The notes beneath the pieces were generated by a model. The model did not search any database, was not told the origin of the DNA, and was given only the letters and a program-made list of their open reading frames with translations. The position numbers were made by a program, and so were the translations under genes. This document shows, in pieces, positions 26,538 through 34,903 of a stretch of DNA of 64,000 nucleotides (its first letter is position 1; every line of letters starts with the position of its first letter). Source of the stretch: JACQAP01 sp035275265 (GTDB lineage Bacteria > Pseudomonadota > Gammaproteobacteria > Burkholderiales > JACQAP01); NCBI GenBank assembly GCA_035275265.1, contig DATENC010000011.1, positions 186,001-250,000 of the forward strand, written 5' to 3'.

Positions 26538-26541
26538 ACAA

Positions 26542-26913
26542 ATGACGATGAAACCGGAGAGGAACTACACTATTTCGAACGATGCGCGCAGGGTAAGCAT
26601 TGCAGACGCCCTTGATGCCGTGTCGAAGATCCGCGAAGGTATTCCGTCCGCATTCTGTTTCGAACATGGCACTTTGCAGGTGAAAATGTATCGCCCTGCC
26701 GGGCAGGATCCGCAGAAGCCACACAGCCGCGATGAAATTTACGTGATCGCGCACGGCTCGGGCTGGTTCCTCAACAGCACCGACCGGCACCCCTTTCAGA
26801 AAGGAGATGTAATTTTCGTCCCATCGGGTGTCGAGCATCGCTTCGTCGAGTTCACTGACGATTTCTGTACCTGGGTGATGTTCTATGGTCCCGAGGGAGG
26901 CGAAAAACCTTAG
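26542..26913 (+). CDS. Cupin-domain protein
   Basis: A single-domain cupin of about 123 residues. Motif 1 is KPHSRDEIYVIAHGSGWF and motif 2 is KGDVIFVPSGVEHRF, giving His/Glu/His metal ligands. Substrate unknown. ATG 26542 follows AAGGATGAAAG; a GTG at 26524 would add six residues. It sits between tag and a methyltransferase gene, with no obvious shared pathway. Confidence 0.85.
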   Translation: MTMKPERNYTISNDARRVSIADALDAVSKIREGIPSAFCFEHGTLQVKMYRPAGQDPQKPHSRDEIYVIAHGSGWFLNSTDRHPFQKGDVIFVPSGVEHRFVEFTDDFCTWVMFYGPEGGEKP

Positions 26914-26976
26914 TTACAGAATCCGCACAGGACACAAAGAAACTTCAAATCGAAGGTATTAGGAAAGATCCAGGTT

Positions 26977-27561
26977 TTGGCACAAGACAGTTCCAAGGCG
27001 GACTTCTGGGAAAGCCGCTACCGCGACCACGTGATTCCATGGGATGCAGGCAAGGTACCTGCGGCATTGCAGGAATATCTGCCCAGGATTCGCAAGGGTG
27101 GGCGTGTGCTGATTCCGGGATGCGGATCGGCGTACGAGGCGGGTCATCTTGCCGAGAACGGTTTCGACGTCCTGGCGATCGACTTCAGCCCCGCCGCAGT
27201 AGAACTGGGGAAGAGGAACTTCCCCCGTTTCAGCGACGTCGTCAGGATTGCCGACTTCTTCGACTTCGACAGTGGCATGCCCTACGACCTGGTCTACGAG
27301 CGGGCTTTCTTATGCGCACTGCCCGCGCAAATGTGGCCGCAATACGCAGCGCGAGTGGCGCAGCTACTACGGCCGAACGGAGAACTTGCAGGATTCTTTT
27401 TTCTCAAGGAAACCGAAAAAGGTCCGCCTTTCGGCACGAGCCCTCATGCTCTACACGCGCTCCTCGACCCATACTTCGAGTTGGTCGAAAACAAGGCCGT
27501 CACAGACTCGATCCCGGTATTTCAGGGCTCCGAGCGCTGGCAGGTTTGGCGGAAACGTTAA
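26977..27561 (+). CDS. TPMT-family class I SAM-dependent methyltransferase
   Basis: A protein of 194 residues. FWESRYRDHVIPWDAGKVP, the SAM-binding GGRVLIPGCGSAYEAGHLA and YDLVYERAFLCALPAQMW place it in the thiopurine methyltransferase-like family. Bacterial relatives methylate thiols, selenium or tellurium compounds, and the substrate here is unknown. The start is a TTG at 26977 preceded by AGGAAAGATCCAGG. It converges on the cysteine-repeat lipoprotein gene with only 19 bases between stops. Confidence 0.85.
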   Translation: MAQDSSKADFWESRYRDHVIPWDAGKVPAALQEYLPRIRKGGRVLIPGCGSAYEAGHLAENGFDVLAIDFSPAAVELGKRNFPRFSDVVRIADFFDFDSGMPYDLVYERAFLCALPAQMWPQYAARVAQLLRPNGELAGFFFLKETEKGPPFGTSPHALHALLDPYFELVENKAVTDSIPVFQGSERWQVWRKR

Positions 27562-27580
27562 CACCAAACTGGTCGAAGAG

Positions 27581-28273
27581 TTACTTGGACGGCCCGGCGG
27601 CAATTCGTGCCCGCTGCTCGGACGTCAGCAAGCTTTCGTCGCAGCCCAGAATCGCGCTGACACACAGAAACAGGTTCACGGCCAGATTCCGGCGTGTGAC
27701 AAGATCGCGCTGCTCGGAGGAGAGATCATCCGGATTGCATCCGACCAGCGTGCCGACCGTGTTCATGCAACCAGAGAAGTTTCGCTGCGCGTACGCCTCC
27801 CGCACTGAGGCAAGTTGTGTCTGGCTCAACATCGTTTCGTTGCAGCGGGTAAGCCCACCCAGACAAGCGTCGAAGTTGCGGAGCCGATCCGCTTGCCAAA
27901 CCTCAATGCGCTGTTCAGCGGTCAGCGTTTTTTCGCGGCATGCAGCATCTCCCCGGATACAGGCCTGGAAGTTCAACTGCGAAACGGTGATACGAACCTG
28001 GTGCTGTTCCTGCTCGCTCAGGAAGGCGGGGTTGCAGCGCATGCCCGCCAAGCAATCCTTGAAATGCTGCTGACTCTTCAAGTCGAACAAGTGCCTTTGC
28101 TCCCCAGCAGTCAGCAACGACTCGTCGCAGGAGCGCTCGTTTGCGGCACAGCGATCGAAATTGACTTTTTGTGCGCTGGTCGTAGTACAGGCAACCAACC
28201 CCAGCAGGATCAGGCCGGACACCAACCGAGCCAGGTCGTGCGTCGAGCAACGTTCGATGGCAAGGTTGCGCAT
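27581..28273 (-). CDS. Cysteine-repeat lipoprotein (six tandem NFxxC repeats), family not recognised
   Basis: About 230 residues. A signal peptide ends in LLGLVAC, with lipidated Cys29 (ATG 28273; a GTG one codon upstream is also open). The mature chain is six tandem units of about 31-35 residues. Their pattern is N-F-x2-C, 6-9 residues, C, x4, L-T/S, a Glu/Gln-rich stretch, then Arg/Gln and the next N-F. Each unit has two cysteines, so six internal disulfides or short metal or heme-like sites are possible. No CXXCH is present. The start overlaps the stop of the NTF2-like gene (ATGA). I know of no named family; function unknown. Confidence 0.8.
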   Translation of the reverse strand: MRNLAIERCSTHDLARLVSGLILLGLVACTTTSAQKVNFDRCAANERSCDESLLTAGEQRHLFDLKSQQHFKDCLAGMRCNPAFLSEQEQHQVRITVSQLNFQACIRGDAACREKTLTAEQRIEVWQADRLRNFDACLGGLTRCNETMLSQTQLASVREAYAQRNFSGCMNTVGTLVGCNPDDLSSEQRDLVTRRNLAVNLFLCVSAILGCDESLLTSEQRARIAAGPSK

Positions 28274-28665
28274 CACGATACCGCAGACAACAGATTGGCG
28301 TCACGCACCAGGACCCACGAGCCATTCGGCTGTTTGCGAAAAATAGACAGGCTGTTGCCCGCGCGAACTGTCGTGTCGCCACCTGTACGAGAAATGACGC
28401 GTACCTTCAGCGTGGTCCAGCAGTACGCCAGGCTTCGGGAAACTTCGATGTCCTGGACCTCGCCCGTTGATTCGATGCGGTGCTGGGTAAGCAGATCGCG
28501 AAGACCGCGCTCGAACGAATCTCGTCCCTTCAGTGGCGGTTGACCGGCAACAAGGAAGACGACGTCTTCGGCCATGAGGCCGAGAATGGTGTCGACGTCA
28601 CCCGCGGCGGTTGCACTGTGCCAAAGCGCAACTAGATCGCGTATGGCTTGTTCGTCGGCGTTCAT
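28273..28665 (-). CDS. NTF2-like / SnoaL-type small protein (SgcJ/EcaC or DUF4440 group)
   Basis: A protein of 130 residues. AIRDLVALWHSATAAGDVDT, LMAEDVVFLVAGQPPLKGRD and the strand-rich C-terminus (WTTLKVRVISR, SLSIFRKQPNGSWVLVRDAN) give the cone-shaped NTF2 fold. It is cytoplasmic, with no signal peptide. The ligand is unknown. Both ends overlap neighbouring genes by four bases (ATGA), which places it firmly in the 27.6-31.3 kb operon. Confidence 0.85.
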   Translation of the reverse strand: MNADEQAIRDLVALWHSATAAGDVDTILGLMAEDVVFLVAGQPPLKGRDSFERGLRDLLTQHRIESTGEVQDIEVSRSLAYCWTTLKVRVISRTGGDTTVRAGNSLSIFRKQPNGSWVLVRDANLLSAVS

Positions 28666-29261
28666 GGGGACTCGTGCAACAGCACCCGATCGCGGCGCGC
28701 GTGGGTGGGAAACGGTCTCGGCGAGAGGCCGCGCCGTTCGAGGCTGGAAAGGAACTCCGGAAGCACCTTGACCAGTTCTTGGGGGTGATTGATGCCTCGG
28801 CCACCATCATGCATCAAGATGATGTCGCCTGCCTGCGCCGCGCTTAGCCGGCCGGCAATGCCGTGTGCAGAACCCAGCGGCCCCCAGTCAACGGCGCTGC
28901 GGTTCCAGAGCACCACGGTCTGGCCGCCGCGTTCGGCTTCGTCGATCATGCACTGGCGCAAACGCCCGTGCGGTGGCCGAAATAACTTCGGCGCGCGTCC
29001 GGTGATGTCGGCAATTGCGGTGGCGCCATCGTGAACTTCTTTGCGCGCCGTTGAGGGGAGCACCGTCCAGGGATGGCGGTGACTCCAAGTGTGGTTCCCC
29101 ACCTCGTGGCCCTCTGCGGCCAATCGCCGTACCAGTGCGGCGTGGCGGACGGCGAGCCGACCCACCAGGAAGAAGGTGGCGCGAACGGCGGCCTCGGCCA
29201 GGATGTCGAGGACACGCGGCGTCCATTTCGGATCCGGCCCATCGTCAAAGGTCAGGTACAT
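28662..29261 (-). CDS. NodB-domain polysaccharide deacetylase
   Basis: A carbohydrate-esterase-family-4 domain. The catalytic TFDDGPD begins at residue 4, followed by the metal-binding HTWSHRH, RPPHGR and the C-terminal LMHDGG. These imply a metal-dependent N- or O-deacetylase acting on a glycan or glycolipid. I choose the ATG at 29261 (199 aa): it lies 10 bases after the upstream stop with GAGG well placed. In-frame ATGs at 29327 and 29360 would overlap the glycosyltransferase gene and lack binding sites. No signal peptide is visible from any start, so the site of action is unclear. Confidence 0.85.
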   Translation of the reverse strand: MYLTFDDGPDPKWTPRVLDILAEAAVRATFFLVGRLAVRHAALVRRLAAEGHEVGNHTWSHRHPWTVLPSTARKEVHDGATAIADITGRAPKLFRPPHGRLRQCMIDEAERGGQTVVLWNRSAVDWGPLGSAHGIAGRLSAAQAGDIILMHDGGRGINHPQELVKVLPEFLSSLERRGLSPRPFPTHARRDRVLLHESP

Positions 29262-29271
29262 AACCCCGACC

Positions 29272-31329
29272 TCATCCGGACGCGTGAACCGGACTGCGGG
29301 ACTCGCTATTGCTTTCGTCCACATCATCGCGCACGTTGCCAAATCGCCGCAGTAATTCATTGCGGGTGAGCCAGAAAATGGTCGGATCCGCACGGACAGA
29401 ATCGCGCGTTTGCCCTGCGGGTGCGTACGCCCAAACTAGAAGACGAGAATAGGCGGCGATCAGTCGTTTCTTGAGTCCATCCGGAAACGGCTCAGTAATG
29501 AATCCGATGCGCTGGCCGTGAGGGGGCAGCGAAGTGACCCCATGGTAGACCGCCAGGTCCGCGAACATTGGGTCTTCGCGTGCTCTTTCTGCCAGTATTC
29601 GCATGGACTCGAGCATCAGACGCGCGAAGCGCAGTGCCAATAGACGGGAAGTGTCTGCGTCCATCTGGGAAAAGCGGGCGTTGTTGAAATGTAATGTCCC
29701 GACGAGATCCCCTGGCAGCATTCGGTTCCCGTCCGCGAACTCTATTGCTGGGCCGGAATAGCGAGAACGCCCCACGTACAGTATCTCGCCGACGGGCCGC
29801 AGCCGATGGCGGTTACGATATGCGTCATCCACCCTGCGAAGGCAACTTTGCGCGATTTGCCGCACCCGTTCCGTCAGTGAATGTACCGGTTTGGCGCGGT
29901 TACGCGGATGCCTGACCGCCAGGGCCAATTCTGCAATCCGCGACGCTCCGTCGCGCCTGCCCAAAGTCCACGCACGATCCTGAATTCTGGCAAGTTCGCC
30001 GCGATTCGCAAGCAGGGATTCGATGCCCGCCATTAGATCATTTTCGGGCAACAGGCGGCCGACGCCGTGCTTCTCGAGGAACCCCACGTTAAAGCCTTCC
30101 TGCCCGCGCAAAGAGCGCGTCGCCAGCAGTGGCCGGCCGCATGCCAGTACCTCGGCCACCGTCAGTCCGCCGGGTTTGCCGACCACCACGTCGGCTGCAC
30201 GGATGAAAACTTCCGCCTGCTCGGTCCAATCCCATATGCTGAGTCGTCCCGGATACCGGGTGACAAGTGGATCGAGTGCGCTGCGCACGGACGCATTGCG
30301 GCCCGCCAGTACCACTACTTGCACGCGAGCCACAGATGCAAGCAGACGCGCGGTGACTACGTCCACGCCCAAGCCCAGACCACCACCCGGTACGAGCACG
30401 ACTGGAACGTCCTGGCGGAGCCCGAGCTGCAGACGCGCTTGCCGGACGTTGGGCGGATATTTGAAGCCCGGCATCAAAGGAATGCCTGTTACAGACAGCC
30501 GTGAGCGTTCGATGGCTACGCCCCGTCGAACGATCGAGTCATGAGCGACGCAATAGCGGTCGATCCCCGGTTGAATCCAGAGGTCGTGCACGCCGAAATC
30601 GGTCAATACAGCGATCAACGGTACATTCAACCCGTCGCGTTTTTTCACGAAGGAGAGCAGCGCCGCCGGACCCATCTGCGTGGCTATGACGACATCGGGA
30701 GCGAAGGCCTGCAGGCGTGTCTGCAGCCGTCGCGCAAGCCGCGCCCAGCCCCACTTGATGAGTGCGAGCCGTCCCAATGCAGTGTTTTCCGAACTCCTGC
30801 GCTCACGCTTGGGCAGCAACGCGCACAGCGAGCGAAACAGCATCCGATCCAGCGCATATTGGTCACCGACCGGCTCTTTCCTAGCGTTGTCAGCGCCGGT
30901 GGCCGCGAGCAGGTCCAGACCCTCGCCCAGGGCCGGCGGCGGCGCCTCGTTGCTCTCCAGTATGTCGCGCCAGGTTCGTTCGTCGAGCTGAAAGATCCGG
31001 TCGTACAGTTCGGGACGCTCCTGTACCAGCCGCATATAGGTCTGGCGCACGGTTTGTGCGACGCTTGCGTCCATCAAAGACCAAAAATCGATCGTCTTCA
31101 CGATCGGGGTCGGCGAACGTTCCAGCAGTGCTGCCTCGACGGCCTGTGCGGCGCGCAGGTGACCGGAACCCAGAGTGGAAGTCAACAACAGTACGCGCGG
31201 TGCACGCTCGCGTTCGGCGCGGAGTCGCCCTGATGCGGGCAATACATATCCGGCGATCGCTTCGCGCGCCGCTTTGAATTCTGGATAAGCTCGCCGGACC
31301 ACGCTACGCCACTCTCGCTTGGTGTCCAA
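29272..31329 (-). CDS. MGDG-synthase-like (GT28) glycosyltransferase fused to a YkoP-like domain
   Basis: A 685-residue protein. Residues about 40-470 match diacylglycerol glycosyltransferases/MGDG synthase: VLLLTSTLGSGHLRAAQA near the start, VLTDFGVHDLW in the middle, then LVPGGGLGLG and the donor-binding GKPGGLTVAEVLACGRP. A C-terminal part (about 500-670) with EILYVGRSRYSGPAIEFADG and GDLVGTLHFNN resembles Bacillus YkoP, whose gene lies in a cluster with a similar glycosyltransferase. It may glycosylate a membrane lipid; substrate unknown. The start is a TTG at 31329, the first possible codon after a stop, and remains uncertain. The NodB gene follows within 10 bases. Confidence 0.8.
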   Translation of the reverse strand: MDTKREWRSVVRRAYPEFKAAREAIAGYVLPASGRLRAERERAPRVLLLTSTLGSGHLRAAQAVEAALLERSPTPIVKTIDFWSLMDASVAQTVRQTYMRLVQERPELYDRIFQLDERTWRDILESNEAPPPALGEGLDLLAATGADNARKEPVGDQYALDRMLFRSLCALLPKRERRSSENTALGRLALIKWGWARLARRLQTRLQAFAPDVVIATQMGPAALLSFVKKRDGLNVPLIAVLTDFGVHDLWIQPGIDRYCVAHDSIVRRGVAIERSRLSVTGIPLMPGFKYPPNVRQARLQLGLRQDVPVVLVPGGGLGLGVDVVTARLLASVARVQVVVLAGRNASVRSALDPLVTRYPGRLSIWDWTEQAEVFIRAADVVVGKPGGLTVAEVLACGRPLLATRSLRGQEGFNVGFLEKHGVGRLLPENDLMAGIESLLANRGELARIQDRAWTLGRRDGASRIAELALAVRHPRNRAKPVHSLTERVRQIAQSCLRRVDDAYRNRHRLRPVGEILYVGRSRYSGPAIEFADGNRMLPGDLVGTLHFNNARFSQMDADTSRLLALRFARLMLESMRILAERAREDPMFADLAVYHGVTSLPPHGQRIGFITEPFPDGLKKRLIAAYSRLLVWAYAPAGQTRDSVRADPTIFWLTRNELLRRFGNVRDDVDESNSESRSPVHASG

Positions 31330-31662
31330 CTGTCAACCGCGTGCTCCGCGGAAAGATGTCTGGAGGGGCGTTTCGCGCTGCACGTGCTGGGAGGTTTCGT
31401 GCGGGTGAGTGCATAGCGCCTGGAGCGCGTCCCGACCTGGAAGAGTCCGCAAGGGAATGCTGTCGGTCCCCAGGCAGGCCTGTGTTACTTCGGAACCAAC
31501 GTTGCGGTTGGCGCGGGAGATCGTTCCATACTTTAGAGCCCGCGCATTGGATGCAAAAATTCGCTTCCAGAGCCTGGTACGCCTCTATTTCAAGTCATTT
31601 CTCTCGACGTGTAACCTCATACCTTGTGTAGACATCCCACCAATGCAAAGTTTCCACGCCGA
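31330..31662. other. Intergenic stretch, no gene recognised
   Basis: About 330 bases between the glycosyltransferase start and the end of the small membrane protein gene. It should contain the operon promoter for the 31.3-27.6 kb genes, but I see no convincing -35/-10 pair, hairpin, tRNA or conserved peptide. Short open frames on the plus strand lack ribosome binding sites and family-like sequence. Confidence 0.5.
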
Positions 31663-31881
31663 TCATTTCTTGCTTCCAAAAAGCAGGAATGCGCCGCCAA
31701 TCATTATCGCGCCCACACCAACCCATACCGGGACATTGACCGTCTCCTTGTCCTTTACCGAAAGCTTGAGCGGTCCCAAGTTGGCCTCGTGCGTCTCCTT
31801 GGTGTAGGTGAAACTGCCGTACGCCAAGCCCAAAGCGCCGGCCACGATCAACACGATTGCCACCATCTTGATTGCGTTCAT
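31663..31881 (-). CDS. Small two-helix membrane protein
   Basis: A protein of 72 residues starting at ATG 31881 behind a perfect GGAGGATACGAA leader; longer in-frame starts read through this site. Two membrane segments (IKMVAIVLIVAGALGLAYGSF and VGVGAIMIGGAFLLFG) flank a short KETHEANLGPLKLSVKDKE region. Similar small proteins are common in soil proteobacteria, often near stress genes. Function unknown. Confidence 0.75.
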   Translation of the reverse strand: MNAIKMVAIVLIVAGALGLAYGSFTYTKETHEANLGPLKLSVKDKETVNVPVWVGVGAIMIGGAFLLFGSKK

Positions 31882-32016
31882 TTCGTATCCTCCTGCATTA
31901 GATACTCCTGGGGCACCCCACTGCGAACACGGCCCCAGGGAAAGACCATCCAATTCACCATCGCGAGTAGGTGCTTTGTTGACCCCACCCTGCGCCCACC
32001 GCATTGAATCAAGTCG

Positions 32017-32163
32017 CTACAGGCGTCGCCCTTGAATGACACGAATCAGAATCACCACAACTGCAATAACCAGCAGGACATGAATGAGCCCGCCCATGGT
32101 GTACGACGTGACGAATCCTAGAAGCCAGAGGATCACTAATACGACTGCAATGGTTTCGAGCAT
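32017..32163 (-). CDS. Lmo0937-family small membrane protein
   Basis: A protein of 48 residues: MLETIAVVLVILWLLGFVTS, a YTMGG turn and a second helix ending in the RVIQGRR tail. This matches the two-helix lmo0937/DUF5670 family, linked elsewhere to general stress responses. ATG 32163 has GGAGAAGCAA just upstream. The preceding in-frame codons to 32232 are not family-like. The function is not established. Confidence 0.85.
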   Translation of the reverse strand: MLETIAVVLVILWLLGFVTSYTMGGLIHVLLVIAVVVILIRVIQGRRL

Positions 32164-32434
32164 TTGCTTCTCCTTTGCAATAACTGTGCGAATCATTAAA
32201 CCAGCGGCCCGTTCCAGCAAAACACTTGGCATGGCGCGCTAGATTGCAAGATATGTTGCTGACATGAACTGGCCTGTCAGTGGGTATGGGCCGAGTGGAC
32301 CATACTGAAGCTCGCAAGGTAATGGCACGTGGCACGCTGCCTTCGGCCACGAAAATTTCAGCGCCTTCTAGGATAGGTCTCGCAATTGGGGCTCAGTGGC
32401 GCGCGTATGCGTCCGTGAGCGCTTTGTTAGCGAG

Positions 32435-32959
32435 CTATTGAATAACCCCACAAGCCATCCGTGCGCCCCCTCCACCTAGCGGGGCCGGATGATCCGCGTG
32501 GTTGTCACCTCCGGCATGAAGCATCAAAGAGTGGCCCTTGACGTCAATAAGTTTAAGCCTGGGCGCCAACACCGGATTGTTTGCGTTACCCATGGCATCT
32601 ACGAACATGGCGGGCAGATCGCCGAGATGCCCATCACCCCAAGGCAAGCCATGGCGCTTGCTTGTGGCGGGATCGAAATGCCCTCCGGCAGCCAAAGCCG
32701 CGACCATCTTCCCGTCTTGTTCCTTGGGCTCGCAACTTGGGTTTTCGTGCACATGGAAGCCATGCAACCCTTGCGGAAGCTTTGCAAGCGAAGGGCTAAA
32801 TACGACACCATAGGGTGTTTCACTGACAACTACCTGACCAACCGATTTACCGATTCCCTTCTCGTCAACGGCGTTCATTTGAACGGTGATATCCGCCTGC
32901 GCCGCCTTGCACAGACAGACGGCCGTCACTATCAAGAGTATCTTGAATCGTCTTTGCAT
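32435..32959 (-). CDS. sodC: Periplasmic Cu,Zn superoxide dismutase
   Basis: A 174-residue precursor with a signal peptide (about 1-22, cleaved after AQA). The copper ligands His69, His71, His94 and His148, the zinc ligands His94, His103, His111 and Asp114, the Cys76-Cys170 disulfide and the guiding Arg167 are all in place, so it should be active. ATG 32959 follows AAGGAGGACAT; an upstream start at 33055 adds a non-signal extension. It protects the envelope from extracellular superoxide. Two small membrane protein genes lie downstream in the same direction. Confidence 0.95.
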   Translation of the reverse strand: MQRRFKILLIVTAVCLCKAAQADITVQMNAVDEKGIGKSVGQVVVSETPYGVVFSPSLAKLPQGLHGFHVHENPSCEPKEQDGKMVAALAAGGHFDPATSKRHGLPWGDGHLGDLPAMFVDAMGNANNPVLAPRLKLIDVKGHSLMLHAGGDNHADHPAPLGGGGARMACGVIQ

Positions 32960-33152
32960 ATGTCCTCCTTCATTGGTATCCGGGTTGATGCTTCCATCGG
33001 ATTGGAGAACATTTGCCACAAAGAGTTCGTGGTTTGTCTGGACCGCACGCCACAATCGAAAAGATCATAGCGTCCAAGATCGGCGGCGCGTGGCCCGCCG
33101 ACTTACAAACAGCGGCTTAGGGTGCTGTCATCGAAGGCGAAGGCCTCTCAAC

Positions 33153-33986
33153 TCACTTCATTTCTTCCACCTTCAAAAATACCTTCCGGTCATCCTGGCC
33201 GGTGACGCTTCGCCGATACACCGTACCTCGGTCTTGCTGCGAGCTTTCCTGGGCTATCCCGCCCAATTCGATCCACTCGCCGAGGCGCCCCGAGATCACG
33301 GTATCTACGTGCTGGACATTCAATGCTCCGGTGTTCGGGTCGGCAACGCTGTCGCGTCGCGTACTGATCGAGAGGGTGACCTGTTTGCCGTTCACTCGCG
33401 GACGCACATAGAAACCCGTGCCGGCATCACGATACTGAACCGTCTCGGAACCCTGCGCAGACTGGCTTCGCACCGGTACCGACTGGCCGATCTGGATGAA
33501 AGCCTCGTTGCCTTCCGATACCTGCAGTGACTGCACGCTGCTGTCGATCCCGGCTGATTGCGATTGCGACGTCCGGCCACGAACTCGATCATCATCACGC
33601 CTGAGCACCACGGTCCCGCCCTGATTGTTGCCCGTCCCTGGCACCGTTACGCGTGCGCGATCGTTGCCGATCGTGCCGGAAGCTTCCGCCTCGGAGCCCG
33701 TTTTGCTCGCAGTACTCTGCTGCCTGACCGAGATCATCAGCTTGCGCGGCATGGCGTCAACCACGTCCAGAACCTTGCGCAACTCGGAGAGGTTTTGCGG
33801 TGTAGTACGGACAATGATACGGTTCTGCATGCCGCTGATGGTTCCGGTGGGCGCCAGCAGTGGCTTGAGCATCGGAATCACCTCATCAGCGTTTCGATAG
33901 TTCAACTCGATGACTTCGAGCACGGTCTGCTGCGCCTGCGCCGCAAGCGCCAACGCCAGCATGATCAAGAAAACCAGTCTGCGCAT
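33153..33986 (-). CDS. Short secretin-like periplasmic protein
   Basis: A protein of 277 residues with a signal peptide (MRRLVFLIMLALALAAQAQ). A secretin N-domain (VIELNYRNADEVIPMLKPLL, then MQNRIIVRTTPQNLSELRKVLDVVD) covers about residues 22-90. A low-complexity Gly/Ser/Arg linker leads into a beta-rich part (GNEAFIQIGQSVPVRSQ, GTGFYVRPRVNGKQVTLSI) like the start of a secretin core. The full pore-forming C-terminus is absent and no other secretion genes are nearby. It may be a stand-alone periplasmic protein related to secretins. Confidence 0.75.
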   Translation of the reverse strand: MRRLVFLIMLALALAAQAQQTVLEVIELNYRNADEVIPMLKPLLAPTGTISGMQNRIIVRTTPQNLSELRKVLDVVDAMPRKLMISVRQQSTASKTGSEAEASGTIGNDRARVTVPGTGNNQGGTVVLRRDDDRVRGRTSQSQSAGIDSSVQSLQVSEGNEAFIQIGQSVPVRSQSAQGSETVQYRDAGTGFYVRPRVNGKQVTLSISTRRDSVADPNTGALNVQHVDTVISGRLGEWIELGGIAQESSQQDRGTVYRRSVTGQDDRKVFLKVEEMK

Positions 33987-34090
33987 CCTGTCGTCTTTTT
34001 CCTTTCGCTTTTCGCCCGTCACCCCGCCCCGTTGGAAACTCACATGACGAATTCGCGACCTATGGCGTTTTGAGTGAATTTCCAAGGGGC

Positions 34091-34885
34091 TTACGCCCTG
34101 CCTCGCAACCTCCACTCCCGCGGCAACTCGCGGCTCGCGGGGTCCTGGCGATAGAACTCCGACAGCTGCGCATACACCGCGGGATACGACTGCCGCACGA
34201 TATCTGGAATCTCGAAGAACGCTTCGCTCGCAACGGCGAAAAATTCTCCCGGTGCCTCGGTTGCGTACGGATCGATATCGGTGTCTTCGCCGGCTTCGAC
34301 GCGCCGTCGGAGGTCTTTGTAGGCCTCGGTGAACACCTGCGCCCATGTTTCCCGACTCATGCCGGCGTGCAGCGGCGGAAATCCATTGGCGCCGCCGTTG
34401 AGCATATCGAGCTTGTGCGCGAACTCGTGTATCACCACGTTGCTCCCGTCTGCATCACCCGCATTTTCGACATCGGCCCAAGACAGGATTACCGGCCCGT
34501 GCAACCAGGCCTGGCCTGCGTACGACCTTTCGTCGGTCTCGACCAGCCCGTGTTCATTGCGGATCTCCTGGCGCGGGACAAACTCATCCGGATACACGAT
34601 GATCTCCACCCAGCCGTCGTAGTAGTCGAGTCCCAGGTTGAGAACCAGGATGCACGCTTGGATCGCAATCCCGAGCTTCATCTCCTGATCCAGAGCCAGC
34701 CCGCCCGCGGCGGAAATCTGTTTCTCATGCAGGAACAACACCGCAAGATCGCGCAACTGCGTGCGCTCTGGCTCGGTGAGCCGCATTGCGAACGAAAAGC
34801 GGTTGGCGGTCCGGTTCCACGTCGGGTCGTCCACCCGGCCGCCCCGAAGAATGCGCCGCCGCCGCCACTGCCTGAAGCCGATCAT
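34091..34885 (-). CDS. mtfA: Zinc-dependent peptidase MtfA (YeeI)
   Basis: A 264-residue cytoplasmic metallopeptidase with HEFAHKLD (His153, Glu154, His157) and a downstream Glu ligand in the EFFAVASEAFFE segment. E. coli MtfA binds and inactivates the glucose repressor Mlc. Whether that role holds here is unknown, because many MtfA carriers lack Mlc. It follows rmuC by 18 bases in the same direction and probably shares its transcript. Confidence 0.9.
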   Translation of the reverse strand: MIGFRQWRRRRILRGGRVDDPTWNRTANRFSFAMRLTEPERTQLRDLAVLFLHEKQISAAGGLALDQEMKLGIAIQACILVLNLGLDYYDGWVEIIVYPDEFVPRQEIRNEHGLVETDERSYAGQAWLHGPVILSWADVENAGDADGSNVVIHEFAHKLDMLNGGANGFPPLHAGMSRETWAQVFTEAYKDLRRRVEAGEDTDIDPYATEAPGEFFAVASEAFFEIPDIVRQSYPAVYAQLSEFYRQDPASRELPREWRLRGRA

Positions 34886-34903
34886 CAGTACCGCATTCTG
34901 CGT

